Of a stretch of 64,000 nucleotides of DNA, positions 44,703 to 53,332 are shown one piece after another. Every line of letters begins with the position of its first letter. The first letter of the stretch is position 1. Made by a program: the position numbers and the translations under genes. This DNA is from a bacterium (lineage in GTDB: Bacteria > Krumholzibacteriota > Krumholzibacteriia > LZORAL124-64-63), in NCBI GenBank assembly GCA_024231905.1, contig JAAEQC010000164.1, positions 80,193 to 144,192 on the forward strand, in the 5' to 3' direction. The notes beneath the pieces were generated by a model. That model ran no database searches. It was not told the DNA's origin and saw nothing but the letters and a program-made list of their open reading frames with translations.

Positions 44703-45488
44703 ATGCAGAACCTCCACCTCACCCGCCCCTTGGTCGTCTTCGACCTTGAAACCACCGGCATCGACGTGGAGAAGGACCGCATCGTCCAGATCGGCATGAT
44801 TCGGGTGGAGCCCGGCGGCGAGCGCACCGACTGGGAATCCCTTGTGAACCCGGAGCGCCCCATCCCGCCCGAAGCCACCGCCGTCCACGGCATCAGCGAC
44901 GACGACGTGCGCGACGCACCCACCTTCAGCCAACTCCGCGCCGAAGTGGAGGGCCTGCTCGACGGTGCCGATCTGGCCGGCTACAACTCGGTCCGTTTCG
45001 ACCAGCCGCTCCTGGAGCAGGAACTCGCCCGGGCCGGCAGCCAGGTCGACCTCAAGGGCGTCCGCCACCTGGATGCCATGCGCATCTTCCACACCATGGA
45101 GCGCCGGGACCTCACCGCCGCCTACCGCTTCTACTGCGACCAGGAACTCGTCGGCGCCCACGGGGCCCTGCCCGACGCCAAAGCTACCCTCGAGGTCCTC
45201 GACGCCCAGATCGCCCGCTACGACGAGGTGCCCGCCGAGGTGGACGCCCTCCACAAGTTCTGCAATCCCAACGAAGGCAAGTGGATCGACCGCACCCGCA
45301 AGCTCATGTTCGACGACAAGGGCGAGGCCGTCTTCACCTTCGGCAAGCTGCGGGGCCAGCCGCTCAAGACCGTGGTCCAGAACGATCGCGGCTACCTGGA
45401 GTGGATGCTGAACAAGGATTTCAGCGAAGAATTGAAGGGCATCCTGCGGGACGCCCTGGCCGGTGTCTTTCCCCAGAAGCGGGTTTGA
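44703..45488 (+). CDS. DEDDh 3'-5' exonuclease with ExoX-like C-terminal domain
   Basis: The 261-residue protein has an N-terminal DnaQ-like nuclease domain: VVFDLETTGIDVEKDRIV gives the DxE motif, AGYNSVRFDQPLL the second Asp, and AHGALPDAKATLEVL the H-xxxxD motif. The C-terminal part (about 205-250; FTFGKLRGQPLKTVVQNDRG and YLEWML) matches the small ExoX-like C-terminal module. It likely degrades single-stranded DNA or RNA in repair or proofreading-like tasks. The ATG at 44703 gives a standard N-terminus; the longer frame from 44586 is not conserved-looking. No polymerase gene is near. Confidence 0.88.
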   Translation: MQNLHLTRPLVVFDLETTGIDVEKDRIVQIGMIRVEPGGERTDWESLVNPERPIPPEATAVHGISDDDVRDAPTFSQLRAEVEGLLDGADLAGYNSVRFDQPLLEQELARAGSQVDLKGVRHLDAMRIFHTMERRDLTAAYRFYCDQELVGAHGALPDAKATLEVLDAQIARYDEVPAEVDALHKFCNPNEGKWIDRTRKLMFDDKGEAVFTFGKLRGQPLKTVVQNDRGYLEWMLNKDFSEELKGILRDALAGVFPQKRV

Positions 45489-45506
45489 TCCCGGACGCCG
45501 ACCAAA

Positions 45507-45554
45507 GGGGGCGGGTCCAAGCGTGTCCGTTCCGAACGTCGCATTCCCGCCCCC
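45507..45554. terminator. Possible hairpin between convergent genes
   Basis: GGGGGCGGG (45507-45515) and CCCGCCCCC (45546-45554) pair over 9 bp around a 30-base loop, between the exonuclease gene and the convergent beta-lactamase-fold gene. There is no T-run, so this is a weak call. Confidence 0.4.
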
Positions 45555-45573
45555 CGGTCTCGATTCATGTACG

Positions 45574-46722
45574 CTACTCGACCAGGTCCACGGCTCGCCA
45601 GACCTCTTCACTGAGCGACATCTGCAGCGTGTTGGGCAGGGCGTTGGACAGCATGACGTAGCCCACGTCCTCGGAGGGGATCAGGACGAGATTGGCCGAA
45701 TAGCCCAGGGCATTGCCGCCGTGTTCGACCACTTGATAGCCGTGGGTTTCGGTGAGAAACCAACCCAACCCGTAGCGGGCCCCGGGAAAGTTTCCGCCGA
45801 CGGTGGCCTCGCCTACGTGTTCGGTCCAGGTTTCGCGAACGTGTTCGGCGGCGATCAGCTGCTCGCCGTTCCACTCGCCTTCGTGCAGCAGGAAGCGCAG
45901 AAAGCTGGTCATGTCTTCGAGTGTGGACCAGACGCCGCCGGCGGGTGCGATGCAATCCATGTCCAGGAACATGGCGGGGGCATAGCCGTCCTTGCCCAGG
46001 AGATGGCCTGTGGCCACGTCGTCCCGGCCGTCGATCCGGGCGCTGATGGTGCCGCTGCCGGTCATCCCCAGGGGGCCGAAGAGCCGCTGTCGCATGAGGT
46101 CGTCCCAGCTGTGCCCGGCGACCTCGGCACAGGCCTCGGCGACCGCCACCATGGAGACGTTGCTGTAGTGGTGCTCGGCGCGGAAGTCGGCTATCGGTTC
46201 GAACTCCAGGGCGGCGCGCATGATGCCCGGCCGGTCGAAGGAGGGCTCGTAATCCGGCGCCTGGGCCCAGTTCGCCGCCCGTTGGATCAGTTCCATGGTG
46301 AAGACGCCGGTGCGGTGGCTCAGCAGGTCGCGGATCAGGACCCGGGCCTCGGGGTCGTCGCTCCGGATGCGTAGTTGGAACCAGGGCAGGACGTCGGTGA
46401 CGGGCGTGTCCCAACTCAGGTCGCCGTCGCTCACGAGGGCGGCCGCCAGGGTCGATGTGAACGGCTTGGAGGTGGAGCCGACGGGGAAGATCGTGCTCGG
46501 TGTCACGGGACGTTCGCCGGCGAGGTCGGTCGATCCGTAGCAATGCTCCAGGATCACCTTGTCGTTCTTCACCACGACCACGGCCAGGCCGGGAATTCCC
46601 AGTTCCCGACACTGGGCGTCGATGGTATCGGCCAGCGCCTGCAGGCGGGGCGTCGGGGCCGCGCCGGACGTGCCTGCGACCAGCAGGATCGCCAGCACCA
46701 GGATTGTCGTAAGGGATCGCAT
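45574..46722 (-). CDS. Exported serine beta-lactamase-fold hydrolase (class C/esterase-like)
   Basis: The 382-residue protein has a signal peptide (MRSLTTILVLAILLVAGTSGA) and the three class C-like motifs: S-x-x-K in PVGSTSKPFTS (about residues 82-85), Y-x-N in HHYSNVSM (about 185-187) and the HGG triad in VEHGGNALGYS (about 336-340). The family includes penicillin-binding proteins, D-aminopeptidases and esterases, as well as AmpC. Nothing here shows antibiotic resistance. AAGGAG precedes the ATG. It is divergent from the LytS-type kinase gene with 186 bases between. Confidence 0.9.
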   Translation of the reverse strand: MRSLTTILVLAILLVAGTSGAAPTPRLQALADTIDAQCRELGIPGLAVVVVKNDKVILEHCYGSTDLAGERPVTPSTIFPVGSTSKPFTSTLAAALVSDGDLSWDTPVTDVLPWFQLRIRSDDPEARVLIRDLLSHRTGVFTMELIQRAANWAQAPDYEPSFDRPGIMRAALEFEPIADFRAEHHYSNVSMVAVAEACAEVAGHSWDDLMRQRLFGPLGMTGSGTISARIDGRDDVATGHLLGKDGYAPAMFLDMDCIAPAGGVWSTLEDMTSFLRFLLHEGEWNGEQLIAAEHVRETWTEHVGEATVGGNFPGARYGLGWFLTETHGYQVVEHGGNALGYSANLVLIPSEDVGYVMLSNALPNTLQMSLSEEVWRAVDLVE

Positions 46723-46908
46723 GGAGTTCTCCTTGGTTCAGTCCGGATCTCGACAGCGTCATCGCATCAACGACGCATACGGCGACGACCAGGGTTCCCC
46801 CTGGTGACCGATAACCGCCCGGCGTTGACGAACGACTGGATCCCGCCCGTGAACGGCCTTGGTCATTCGCCTTTTGTTCCGCCCGGCGGGGTCACCTATA
46901 CTGCCGAC

Positions 46909-47910
46909 ATGGGTTTTGACGACCACCGCCTGTCCCGGATCTTCCGGCGCTACCGCCTGGTGCGGCATGTGGCCTATTGGGTCGTTCCGTTCCTGGGGTT
47001 CCTGCTGCTGGTGCGGGCGTTCGAGAGCACACAAACGGCCGTGGAAGTCGCCCTGAGTATCTTCATGCCCGCGCCGCTGACCGCCTACTCCCACTACTTC
47101 GTCCTGAAGCGTTTCTTCGAGAAGCGTCGCTACTGGCTTTATGGCGGCTCGGTCGTGGTGATCGTGGCCGTGTCGTCGCTGTTGACGGACGTGGTCCATG
47201 GGTTGGTCGTCCAGGATGCGACCTCCCACACCTCGGGGGTGGGGACGGCGGTCCTGGTGATCCTGCTCAGCACCGGTCTCCACTACTTCAGCCGGGGGTT
47301 GTCCCAACAAGTCCGCCTGCAGGAAGCGGAAGCCCGGCACCTGGCCGCGGAACTGGCTCTTTTGCGGACGCAGATCCATCCCCATTTCCTGTTCAACACC
47401 CTCAACGGACTCTATGCGCTGGCCCTGGAGCGATCCGAGCGGATGCCCTCGGTGGTCCTGCAGTTGTCCGAATTGCTACGCTACGTCCTGGACAGCGGTG
47501 AGCGCGACCGGGTGCCCTTGGCCGACGAGATCCGGTTCCTGGAGAACTACGTGGCGCTGGAACGGTTGCGGAACGACCGCGACGTGGATCTGCATCTGGA
47601 GATCCGAGGTACGCCGGCCGGCCGCGAAGTCGCTCCCATGCTGCTGGCTCCGTTCGTGGAGAACGCCTTCAAGCACGGCGATCTGGGATTGCGGCCCGAG
47701 GCCCTGATCCATATGCGGCTGGACATGGAGGAACGGCACTGGCGTTTCACGGTCGCCAACACCTGGTCGGGACAACAGTCGCCGGAGCGGTCCGGGATCG
47801 GGTTGGCCAGCGTTCGACGTCGCCTGGAGTTGCTGCACCCGGGGGCCCATAGTCTGGAGACCAGATCGTCGGAGGACCGGTACGAAATCGAATTGGTGGT
47901 GCAATCATGA
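46909..47910 (+). CDS. LytS/YpdA-type sensor histidine kinase
   Basis: The 333-residue protein has four hydrophobic helices in residues 20-120 and a cytoplasmic kinase part. The His_kinase phospho-acceptor motif is LRTQIHPHFLFNTLNGLYAL (about residues 155-174). The N box is PFVENAFKHG and the G box SGIGLASVRRRLELLHPG. The 4-TM N-terminus lacks a recognised ligand domain, so it may sense a membrane signal. The ATG at 46909 begins MGFDDHRLS; the frame is open further upstream into the divergent gene. The stop overlaps the response regulator start (ATGA at 47907-47910). Confidence 0.92.
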   Translation: MGFDDHRLSRIFRRYRLVRHVAYWVVPFLGFLLLVRAFESTQTAVEVALSIFMPAPLTAYSHYFVLKRFFEKRRYWLYGGSVVVIVAVSSLLTDVVHGLVVQDATSHTSGVGTAVLVILLSTGLHYFSRGLSQQVRLQEAEARHLAAELALLRTQIHPHFLFNTLNGLYALALERSERMPSVVLQLSELLRYVLDSGERDRVPLADEIRFLENYVALERLRNDRDVDLHLEIRGTPAGREVAPMLLAPFVENAFKHGDLGLRPEALIHMRLDMEERHWRFTVANTWSGQQSPERSGIGLASVRRRLELLHPGAHSLETRSSEDRYEIELVVQS

Positions 47911-48584
47911 CCTTCCGCTGCCTGGTGGTAGACGACGAACCCCTGGCCAGGCGTCTGCTCGCCCGGCATCTGGAGCAATTGCCTTCGCTGCGGTTGGTCG
48001 GTCAATGCGTCAACGCGACCGAGGCCGCGGCGTTCCTGCACCAACAACCAATCGACGTGCTCTTCCTGGACATCCGCATGCCTGGACTCAGTGGCCTGGA
48101 TTTTCTGGCCACCCTGGTTCACCGCCCCCAGGTCATCCTGACCACGGCATACTCCGAGTACGCTCTGGAAGGGTACGAGCATGCCGTGGTGGACTACCTG
48201 CTCAAGCCGATCTCCTTCGAACGATTCCTGAAGGCTGTGAACAAGCTGAAGCCTGTGGCGCCGGACGCTGCCGACGGCTCCCTGTTGTTGCGTATGGACG
48301 GAGCAACCCAAAGGGTGAATCTCGAGGCGATCGTCATGGTGGAGGCTTGCGGGAACTACGTGAAGATCCACACGCGCCAGGAGCGGTTGCTCGCTTCGGA
48401 AACCATGAAGAAGATGGAGTCCGCGCTGCCCCCGGACCGGTTCCTGCGGGTGCACCGCTCCTACATCGTGGCCGTCGATAAGATCGAGCGATTGGCCGGC
48501 GGTCACCTGACGGTCGCTGGACACGAGATTCCGGTGGGACGGTCGTATCGCCGAACCGTCGAAGCCCGCCTCCTACCGGATTGA
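47907..48584 (+). CDS. LytR/AlgR-type response regulator
   Basis: The 225-residue protein has a receiver domain (about 1-118) with VVDDEPLARRLL and the phospho-acceptor Asp in VLFLDIRMPGLSG (near residue 54), Thr in ILTTAYS and Lys in YLLKPISFERF. The DNA-binding LytTR domain follows (about 130-225): VMVEACGNYVKIHTRQE and RVHRSYIVAVDKI. It is coupled to the kinase gene and forms a two-component pair. Targets are unknown; LytTR regulators often bind two direct repeats about 10 bases apart. Confidence 0.95.
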   Translation: MTFRCLVVDDEPLARRLLARHLEQLPSLRLVGQCVNATEAAAFLHQQPIDVLFLDIRMPGLSGLDFLATLVHRPQVILTTAYSEYALEGYEHAVVDYLLKPISFERFLKAVNKLKPVAPDAADGSLLLRMDGATQRVNLEAIVMVEACGNYVKIHTRQERLLASETMKKMESALPPDRFLRVHRSYIVAVDKIERLAGGHLTVAGHEIPVGRSYRRTVEARLLPD

Positions 48585-48739
48585 CCGCCGAAATCATGGC
48601 TTAATCCCCTCCCGAAGCCTGCTCCGGAACACCAGTTGCAACAAGACCACCGTGATGGCCGGCCCCGGCGGGGACCGCGCCGCCGTCCGGAAAACGCACC
48701 CGCAACGGCATTCAAGTAGTATCCGTGAAGGGAGCGGTC

Positions 48740-49384
48740 GTGCAACCGCATGGGAAACGCCACATTACGAAGATCGAGATGGTTCTGGGCGTGGTCGTGA
48801 TCGGGGTCCTGGCCTTCGCTGCCACACCGCTTATGCGGTCCGGCGGGGGGTTCGGAACCGACCAGAAGGTCATCACCAACGCCGAAACCATCGCCCGGGC
48901 TCTGGAGGATTACCGGATCGAGACCGGCCAGTGGCCGGAAACCGACCAGGGAACCCTCAATCTGGGCGTCCTGACCCTACCCGGCAGCACCAATGAGCGC
49001 GTGGGCACGGCTGTCCAACTCATGGGCACCGCCGGCGCCGAGATCGCGCGCCGGTCCCTGCCCCAGCCCCGCCCGTGGCTCGACGAGGTGCCGCTGGATC
49101 CCTGGTACCGACCCTACCGCGCCTACCTGGTGACCGCCGACGGGGTCATGCCCTCCGGTCCCTACGGTGTGGCGCGCCCCGATCCGGACGCCTCGGTGGT
49201 GGTGGTGATTTCCGCCGGCGCCGACGGGGTCGTCCAGACCGATCTGACCCGACTCTGGGACGACGGTATCGTCACCCGTCTGGACGCCGGCATCGCCGGC
49301 TTCACGCCCTTGAGCGACGGTACTCTCGGCGGCGACGATCTCGGGATCGCCCTCGCCCACATTCCCGGTGGAGGCCCCCGATGA
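48740..49384 (+). CDS. Type II secretion GspG-like pseudopilin with degenerate leader
   Basis: The 214-residue protein starts at a GTG 6 bases after GGGAG; an earlier in-frame GTG at 48725 has no good site. A single N-terminal helix (TKIEMVLGVVVIGVLAFAA) resembles the pilin core TLIEMVLVIAIIGIL. The C-terminal half keeps GspG features: VITNAETIARALEDYRIETG, PLDPWYRPYRAYLV and SAGADGVVQTDL. However, the usual Gly before the cleavage site is His (KRH-ITKIE), so normal prepilin processing is doubtful. The stop overlaps the HDOD gene start. It is a pseudopilin-like protein or a lone relative with a new role. Confidence 0.72.
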   Translation: MQPHGKRHITKIEMVLGVVVIGVLAFAATPLMRSGGGFGTDQKVITNAETIARALEDYRIETGQWPETDQGTLNLGVLTLPGSTNERVGTAVQLMGTAGAEIARRSLPQPRPWLDEVPLDPWYRPYRAYLVTADGVMPSGPYGVARPDPDASVVVVISAGADGVVQTDLTRLWDDGIVTRLDAGIAGFTPLSDGTLGGDDLGIALAHIPGGGPR

Positions 49385-50301
49385 CGCCCGACACTCAATC
49401 GCCCCCGCGGCCCGAGCAGGCCGACGCCGAGCAGACTACGGCGCCCCAGAACTGGAAGACCATCCGCTTCGACGTCCTCGAGACCATCGGCCAGTTGCCC
49501 AGCCTCAACCGGGTCGTGGGCGAGTTCCTGAACCTGGCGCGCCGGGAGATCTACACCGCCCGCGACTTCGAGACGGTCCTGAGCAAGGACCAAGCGCTGG
49601 TGGCCCGGCTGCTCAAGGTGGCCAACAGCGGCCTCTACGGCCGATCGCGTTCCATCTCGACCATTCCCGAGGCCGTGGTGCTCATCGGTCTCGAACACCT
49701 GACCAAGATCGTCTATGCCGTGAGCGCCGAGGGCCTCATTCGTAAGAACCTGGTCCACTACGACTTCCATCCGGAGAGCGGATTCTGGGTCCACGGTCTG
49801 GGCGTGGCCCATGCGGCCAGCGTGGTGGCCGACGCCTCCACGGATTGTCCCCTGCGCGGTGACGAGGCCTACGTGGCGGGACTGCTCCACGACGTGGCCA
49901 AGCTCGTCATCGACGACTTCCTCCCGGAGCAGGACTACGATCGCGTCACCCTCCAGCACGAGGTGGAAGCGGTCGGCCTGGCTCATCCGGATCTGGCCGA
50001 GTACATCCTGCGCCAGTGGAACCTGCCCGAACCCATCACCAGCACAGTGCGTTGGCACCATGATCACGAGAACGCCGGCGAGTGGCGCCTGGCCGCGGCG
50101 GCCATCGTCCTGGCTCAGGAGATCTGCAACACCTGGGGCGTCGGCCGCTGGTCCCGCCTGGACGTGGCCGAGACCATGCCCGTGGACGACTTCGCCGATC
50201 TGCTGGCGGTGCTGAACATCCCGGACTCCCGCTGGGAGCAGATCATCTGGGACGTGCGCCAGCGTCTGGTTCACCTCGACACGGTTTTCACGGAGGACTG
50301 A
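49381..50301 (+). CDS. HDOD-domain signalling protein
   Basis: The 306-residue soluble protein has an HDOD domain (about 35-235). Typical features are LPSLNRVVGEFLNLARR, LSKDQALVARLLKVANSGLYG, PEAVVLIGLEHLTKIVY, EAYVAGLLHDVAKLVI and ILRQWNLPEPI. HDOD proteins link signals to output in nucleotide-second-messenger networks, but most have no enzyme activity. The ATG at 49381 overlaps the pseudopilin stop (ATGA), so they may work in one process, for example control of pili or secretion. Confidence 0.92.
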   Translation: MTPDTQSPPRPEQADAEQTTAPQNWKTIRFDVLETIGQLPSLNRVVGEFLNLARREIYTARDFETVLSKDQALVARLLKVANSGLYGRSRSISTIPEAVVLIGLEHLTKIVYAVSAEGLIRKNLVHYDFHPESGFWVHGLGVAHAASVVADASTDCPLRGDEAYVAGLLHDVAKLVIDDFLPEQDYDRVTLQHEVEAVGLAHPDLAEYILRQWNLPEPITSTVRWHHDHENAGEWRLAAAAIVLAQEICNTWGVGRWSRLDVAETMPVDDFADLLAVLNIPDSRWEQIIWDVRQRLVHLDTVFTED

Positions 50302-50305
50302 ACCG

Positions 50306-51313
50306 GTGGCGGGCGAGTTCACCTTCCTCATGTGTTCCGAGCGTTCAGGCTCGAATCTCGTCACCCGCATGCTCGACGCCCATCGGCAATGCTGCGGTCC
50401 GGCGCCCACCCACCTGGTGCGCGTCCTGGCCGAGAATCTCCATCGCTACGGCGACCTGTCCCACGACTCCGCCTGGCGTGCGTTCCTGACCGACGCCGCC
50501 GACCTCCTGGCCACCATGACCGGCGCCTGGTCCACCGCCTGGACCGCCGGCGACCTGGCCGCGCTCACGCCGGGCCGCGACCCCGGCGAACTTCTGCGCC
50601 GGGTCTTCCGCGCCGAGGCCAAGGTCCACGGCAAACCGCACCTGTTCATCAAGGAGAACCACCTCTACCGCTACCTGGATTTCGTGGAGCAGGCCTTCGC
50701 CGACGCCCGTATCGTCGCCATGGTGCGCGACCCCCGGGACATGGCCCTGTCTTGGAAACGGTCGCCCATCCTCCGGGGCGACGTGGTGCGCGCAGCCCGC
50801 ATCTGGCGCGAGGACCAGTCCCGACTTCTGGAAGTCCGTGACCGGGTCGGGCCGAACGTATTCCACCTGCTCACCTACGAGGGCCTGGTCAGCGATCCCG
50901 AGACCCGATTGGCCGAGGTATGCGCGTTCCTGGGCCTGGACTACGACCCGGCCATGGCCGCGCCCCACCGGCGCCTGGACGCAACCGAAGCGGCGAGCCT
51001 CACCGACGACTGGAAGAACCTGGCGCGCCCGGTCATGCGCGACAACTTCGCCAAGTGGCGGCAGGGATTGTCACGGACCGAGGCGGCCTATGTGGAACGG
51101 ATCTGCAGCAGCCCCATGACCGAACTCGGCTACGAGCTCGAATGCGAGGACCGGCGGCCCCTGGAAGAACTCGAGGGGGAACTGCTGCCCCTGGAACGTC
51201 ACGAGAAACCCGGCTGGGCCGACGTCCCCGCCGCCGAGCAGGAGATTCGCGCCGCACGGGTGGCCGTGGTCCGGCGCATCACCTCGCGGGAGCCGGAGGT
51301 GATCCGTGTCTGA
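50306..51313 (+). CDS. Sulfotransferase family protein (first of pair)
   Basis: The 335-residue protein has the PAPS-binding P-loop region at the start (FLMCSERSGSNLVTRMLDAH, residues 5-24) and a 3'-phosphate-binding stretch (VAMVRDPRDMALSWKRSP, about residues 133-150). The C-terminal domain has LTYEGLVSDPETRLAEVCAF, as in sulfotransferases. It moves sulfuryl groups from PAPS to an alcohol or amine acceptor; the acceptor is unknown. A GTG start at 50306 follows GGAGG. It overlaps the second sulfotransferase by eight bases and follows the HDOD gene by four. Confidence 0.88.
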   Translation: MAGEFTFLMCSERSGSNLVTRMLDAHRQCCGPAPTHLVRVLAENLHRYGDLSHDSAWRAFLTDAADLLATMTGAWSTAWTAGDLAALTPGRDPGELLRRVFRAEAKVHGKPHLFIKENHLYRYLDFVEQAFADARIVAMVRDPRDMALSWKRSPILRGDVVRAARIWREDQSRLLEVRDRVGPNVFHLLTYEGLVSDPETRLAEVCAFLGLDYDPAMAAPHRRLDATEAASLTDDWKNLARPVMRDNFAKWRQGLSRTEAAYVERICSSPMTELGYELECEDRRPLEELEGELLPLERHEKPGWADVPAAEQEIRAARVAVVRRITSREPEVIRV

Positions 51314-52334
51314 GTCGGCCCGCCGTTCCGAGCATCGGCGCAATCCCAAACTGGAAGACCTGCTGGGCGACCTGACCCGCGACCTGGACGCCGAGTCCCG
51401 GCCTGTGCCCGGCCGCCGCGAAGCCCCACGCCACCCGACGGTCCTGGTGGTGGGCTGCCCGCGCAGCGGCACCACCCTGTGCTACCAGTGGCTCGCCGCC
51501 ACCGGCACCTTCACCTTCCCGACGAACTTCGTGTCCCGCTTCCCCACCGCGCCCTGGACCGGCGAGCGGATCCAGCGTCTGCTCACCGATACCAAGTGCG
51601 ACCACGGCGGCGAGCTGGCCCTCGACCTGCCCGCTGCCCGCGACCCGTTCCGGTCCCGCCTGGGCAAGACGCGGGGCCCCTTCGCACCCCACGAGTTCTG
51701 GTACTGGTGGCGTCGCTTCCTGCCCGCGGGGGAGACCCACTTCCTGGACGAGGAGCAGCTGGCGTCCGTGGACACGGATCGCTTCCGCCGCGAATTGGCT
51801 GCCTGGGAAGAGGTCCGCGATCGGCCCCTGCTCATGAAGGGGCTCATTCTCGACTGGAACCTACCCTGGCTGGCCGAGATTCTGCCCGACACCGTGTTCG
51901 TCTTCGTGCGCCGCGACCCGTTCTTCACCATGCAGTCCCTGCTCTCGGCCCGCCGCGATTTCTCCGGCGACGAGGAGCGGTGGTACAGCTTCCGTCCCCC
52001 GACCTTCCCCGCGGTGAAGGACCTCTCCGCCGCCGAGCAGGTGGCGGCCCAGGTGCACGACACCGAGTCGGCCGTGCGGCACGGTCTCGAGCAGATCGAG
52101 CCGGACCGGTGGCTGGAGATCACCTACGAGGAGCTGTGCTCCGATCCGGCCTGGCTGTACGAACGGTTGATCGTGAAGCTGGAGCGGCGGGGCTACCGCC
52201 GGGCGGGATCCTACGACGGGCCGGTACGCTTCCCCGTGAGCGCCAAGGTCACCGTGGACGCCGAACGCGCCGCGGAACTGCGGTCCGCCTGGGAATGGGC
52301 GGAAAATCGCGACTGCGCCGTCACGCCCGCCTGA
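51306..52334 (+). CDS. Sulfotransferase family protein (second of pair)
   Basis: The 342-residue protein starts at GTG 51306 and has a P-loop PAPS site (VLVVGCPRSGTTLCYQWLAA, about residues 44-63) and a phosphate-binding region (VFVFVRRDPFFTMQSLLSA, about 197-215). LEITYEELCSDPAWLYERL near the end is typical of the fold. It differs clearly from the upstream paralogue in sequence, so the two may act on different acceptors or at different steps. Its stop is 15 bases from the convergent barrel gene. The opposite operon carries glycan-synthesis genes, which may supply the acceptor. Confidence 0.88.
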   Translation: MSESARRSEHRRNPKLEDLLGDLTRDLDAESRPVPGRREAPRHPTVLVVGCPRSGTTLCYQWLAATGTFTFPTNFVSRFPTAPWTGERIQRLLTDTKCDHGGELALDLPAARDPFRSRLGKTRGPFAPHEFWYWWRRFLPAGETHFLDEEQLASVDTDRFRRELAAWEEVRDRPLLMKGLILDWNLPWLAEILPDTVFVFVRRDPFFTMQSLLSARRDFSGDEERWYSFRPPTFPAVKDLSAAEQVAAQVHDTESAVRHGLEQIEPDRWLEITYEELCSDPAWLYERLIVKLERRGYRRAGSYDGPVRFPVSAKVTVDAERAAELRSAWEWAENRDCAVTPA

Positions 52335-52349
52335 TACGGCTGACCTGCG

Positions 52350-53264
52350 TCACCACCCGACGAACGAGTACCCCACATAGGCACGCATCAGGGCTCCGCC
52401 GAGGTCTTCAGATCCGGCCCAGGAGGGCTTGATGGTCAGGGAGGCGCCGAGTTCGATGGCGCTGGCGTCGTCCAGGGGTCGCATGGTGATCAGACCCACC
52501 TGGAAGGCGAAGGCGTAGACGCGCTCGTCGAAATCCGGACCGGAGATCTTGCGGCTGACCACGCCGGCGCCGAGCTCGGCCATGGCGAAGGCGCCTTGGC
52601 GGGTGTCGGTCAGCGCCGTGCCGAGGGAGAGGGTGAGTTCACCGACGTATCCGGAGAGGTCGACCCAGACCGAGTCCACCCGGTCGAAGACCGGCTCGAT
52701 GTTCGCCAGCTGGTGCCGGTACATGAGCCGCAGGTAGCTCCGCTCGGAGATGCCCGCGCGGAAGCCCACGTGGGCGTTCAGCCCCTCGTCCATGTCGGCC
52801 AGCACGCCGTAGGTCTGGTCGCCGAAAAACTCACCGAGGACCATGGCGTAGCCGAAACCCACGTCGAAGCTCTGGGAGAAGATCTTGGGTTCCCGGTTCC
52901 GGCCCAGGCCGGGATCGTCGTCGTCGCGGGAGGAACCGCCGGGGCGGGCGGCGGCGATCAGGTCCGTCATGTCTCCGCCCGAAGTGGACTTCAGTCGGCG
53001 GATCTCCTCGGGCTGGTAGTCGCGGTAGGTGCCGCCGGATCGGGTCGCCCGCAGGCGGGCGCCGTTGGTCAACCACTGCACCTTGAGTCCGTCGTAGGTC
53101 TGGCCGTCGGCGGTCACGAGGGTGACGTCGTACCAGGTCTCGCCGTAGGGTTCCCAGCCGGTGGGGCGGGCCAATACGGATGTACCCGCCGTGATGGACA
53201 GCAGGACGACGAGTAAGAACGCTGCGCTGTGCGTCCGTGGGGCGGTGAGGAAGGCGAGTCTCAT
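52350..53264 (-). CDS. Outer-membrane barrel protein with N-terminal SH3-like segment
   Basis: The 304-residue protein has a signal peptide (LLVVLLSITAGTSVLA). A small beta region (about 35-95; WYDVTLVTADGQTYDGLKVQ) precedes a disordered acidic stretch (SSRDDDDPGLGRNRE). The rest (about 125-304) alternates polar and hydrophobic residues with strands such as LNAHVGFRAGISERSYLRLM and ends AYVGYSFVGW, with an aromatic at the last position as in outer-membrane barrels. AAGGA lies before the ATG. It follows the GT2 gene by 68 bases in the same direction. Confidence 0.75.
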   Translation of the reverse strand: MRLAFLTAPRTHSAAFLLVVLLSITAGTSVLARPTGWEPYGETWYDVTLVTADGQTYDGLKVQWLTNGARLRATRSGGTYRDYQPEEIRRLKSTSGGDMTDLIAAARPGGSSRDDDDPGLGRNREPKIFSQSFDVGFGYAMVLGEFFGDQTYGVLADMDEGLNAHVGFRAGISERSYLRLMYRHQLANIEPVFDRVDSVWVDLSGYVGELTLSLGTALTDTRQGAFAMAELGAGVVSRKISGPDFDERVYAFAFQVGLITMRPLDDASAIELGASLTIKPSWAGSEDLGGALMRAYVGYSFVGW

Positions 53265-53332
53265 GCGAATCCTTGCCGAAGTGGTCGCTCAATCAATATC
53301 CGGTACGGCGGGGGTCCCGGCAAGTTGCGGCG

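Noticed and set aside
45574..46722. Antibiotic-resistance beta-lactamase
   Set aside because: The three motifs show the serine beta-lactamase/PBP fold only. The neighbours are not resistance genes, and most such proteins in free-living bacteria are esterases or peptidases.
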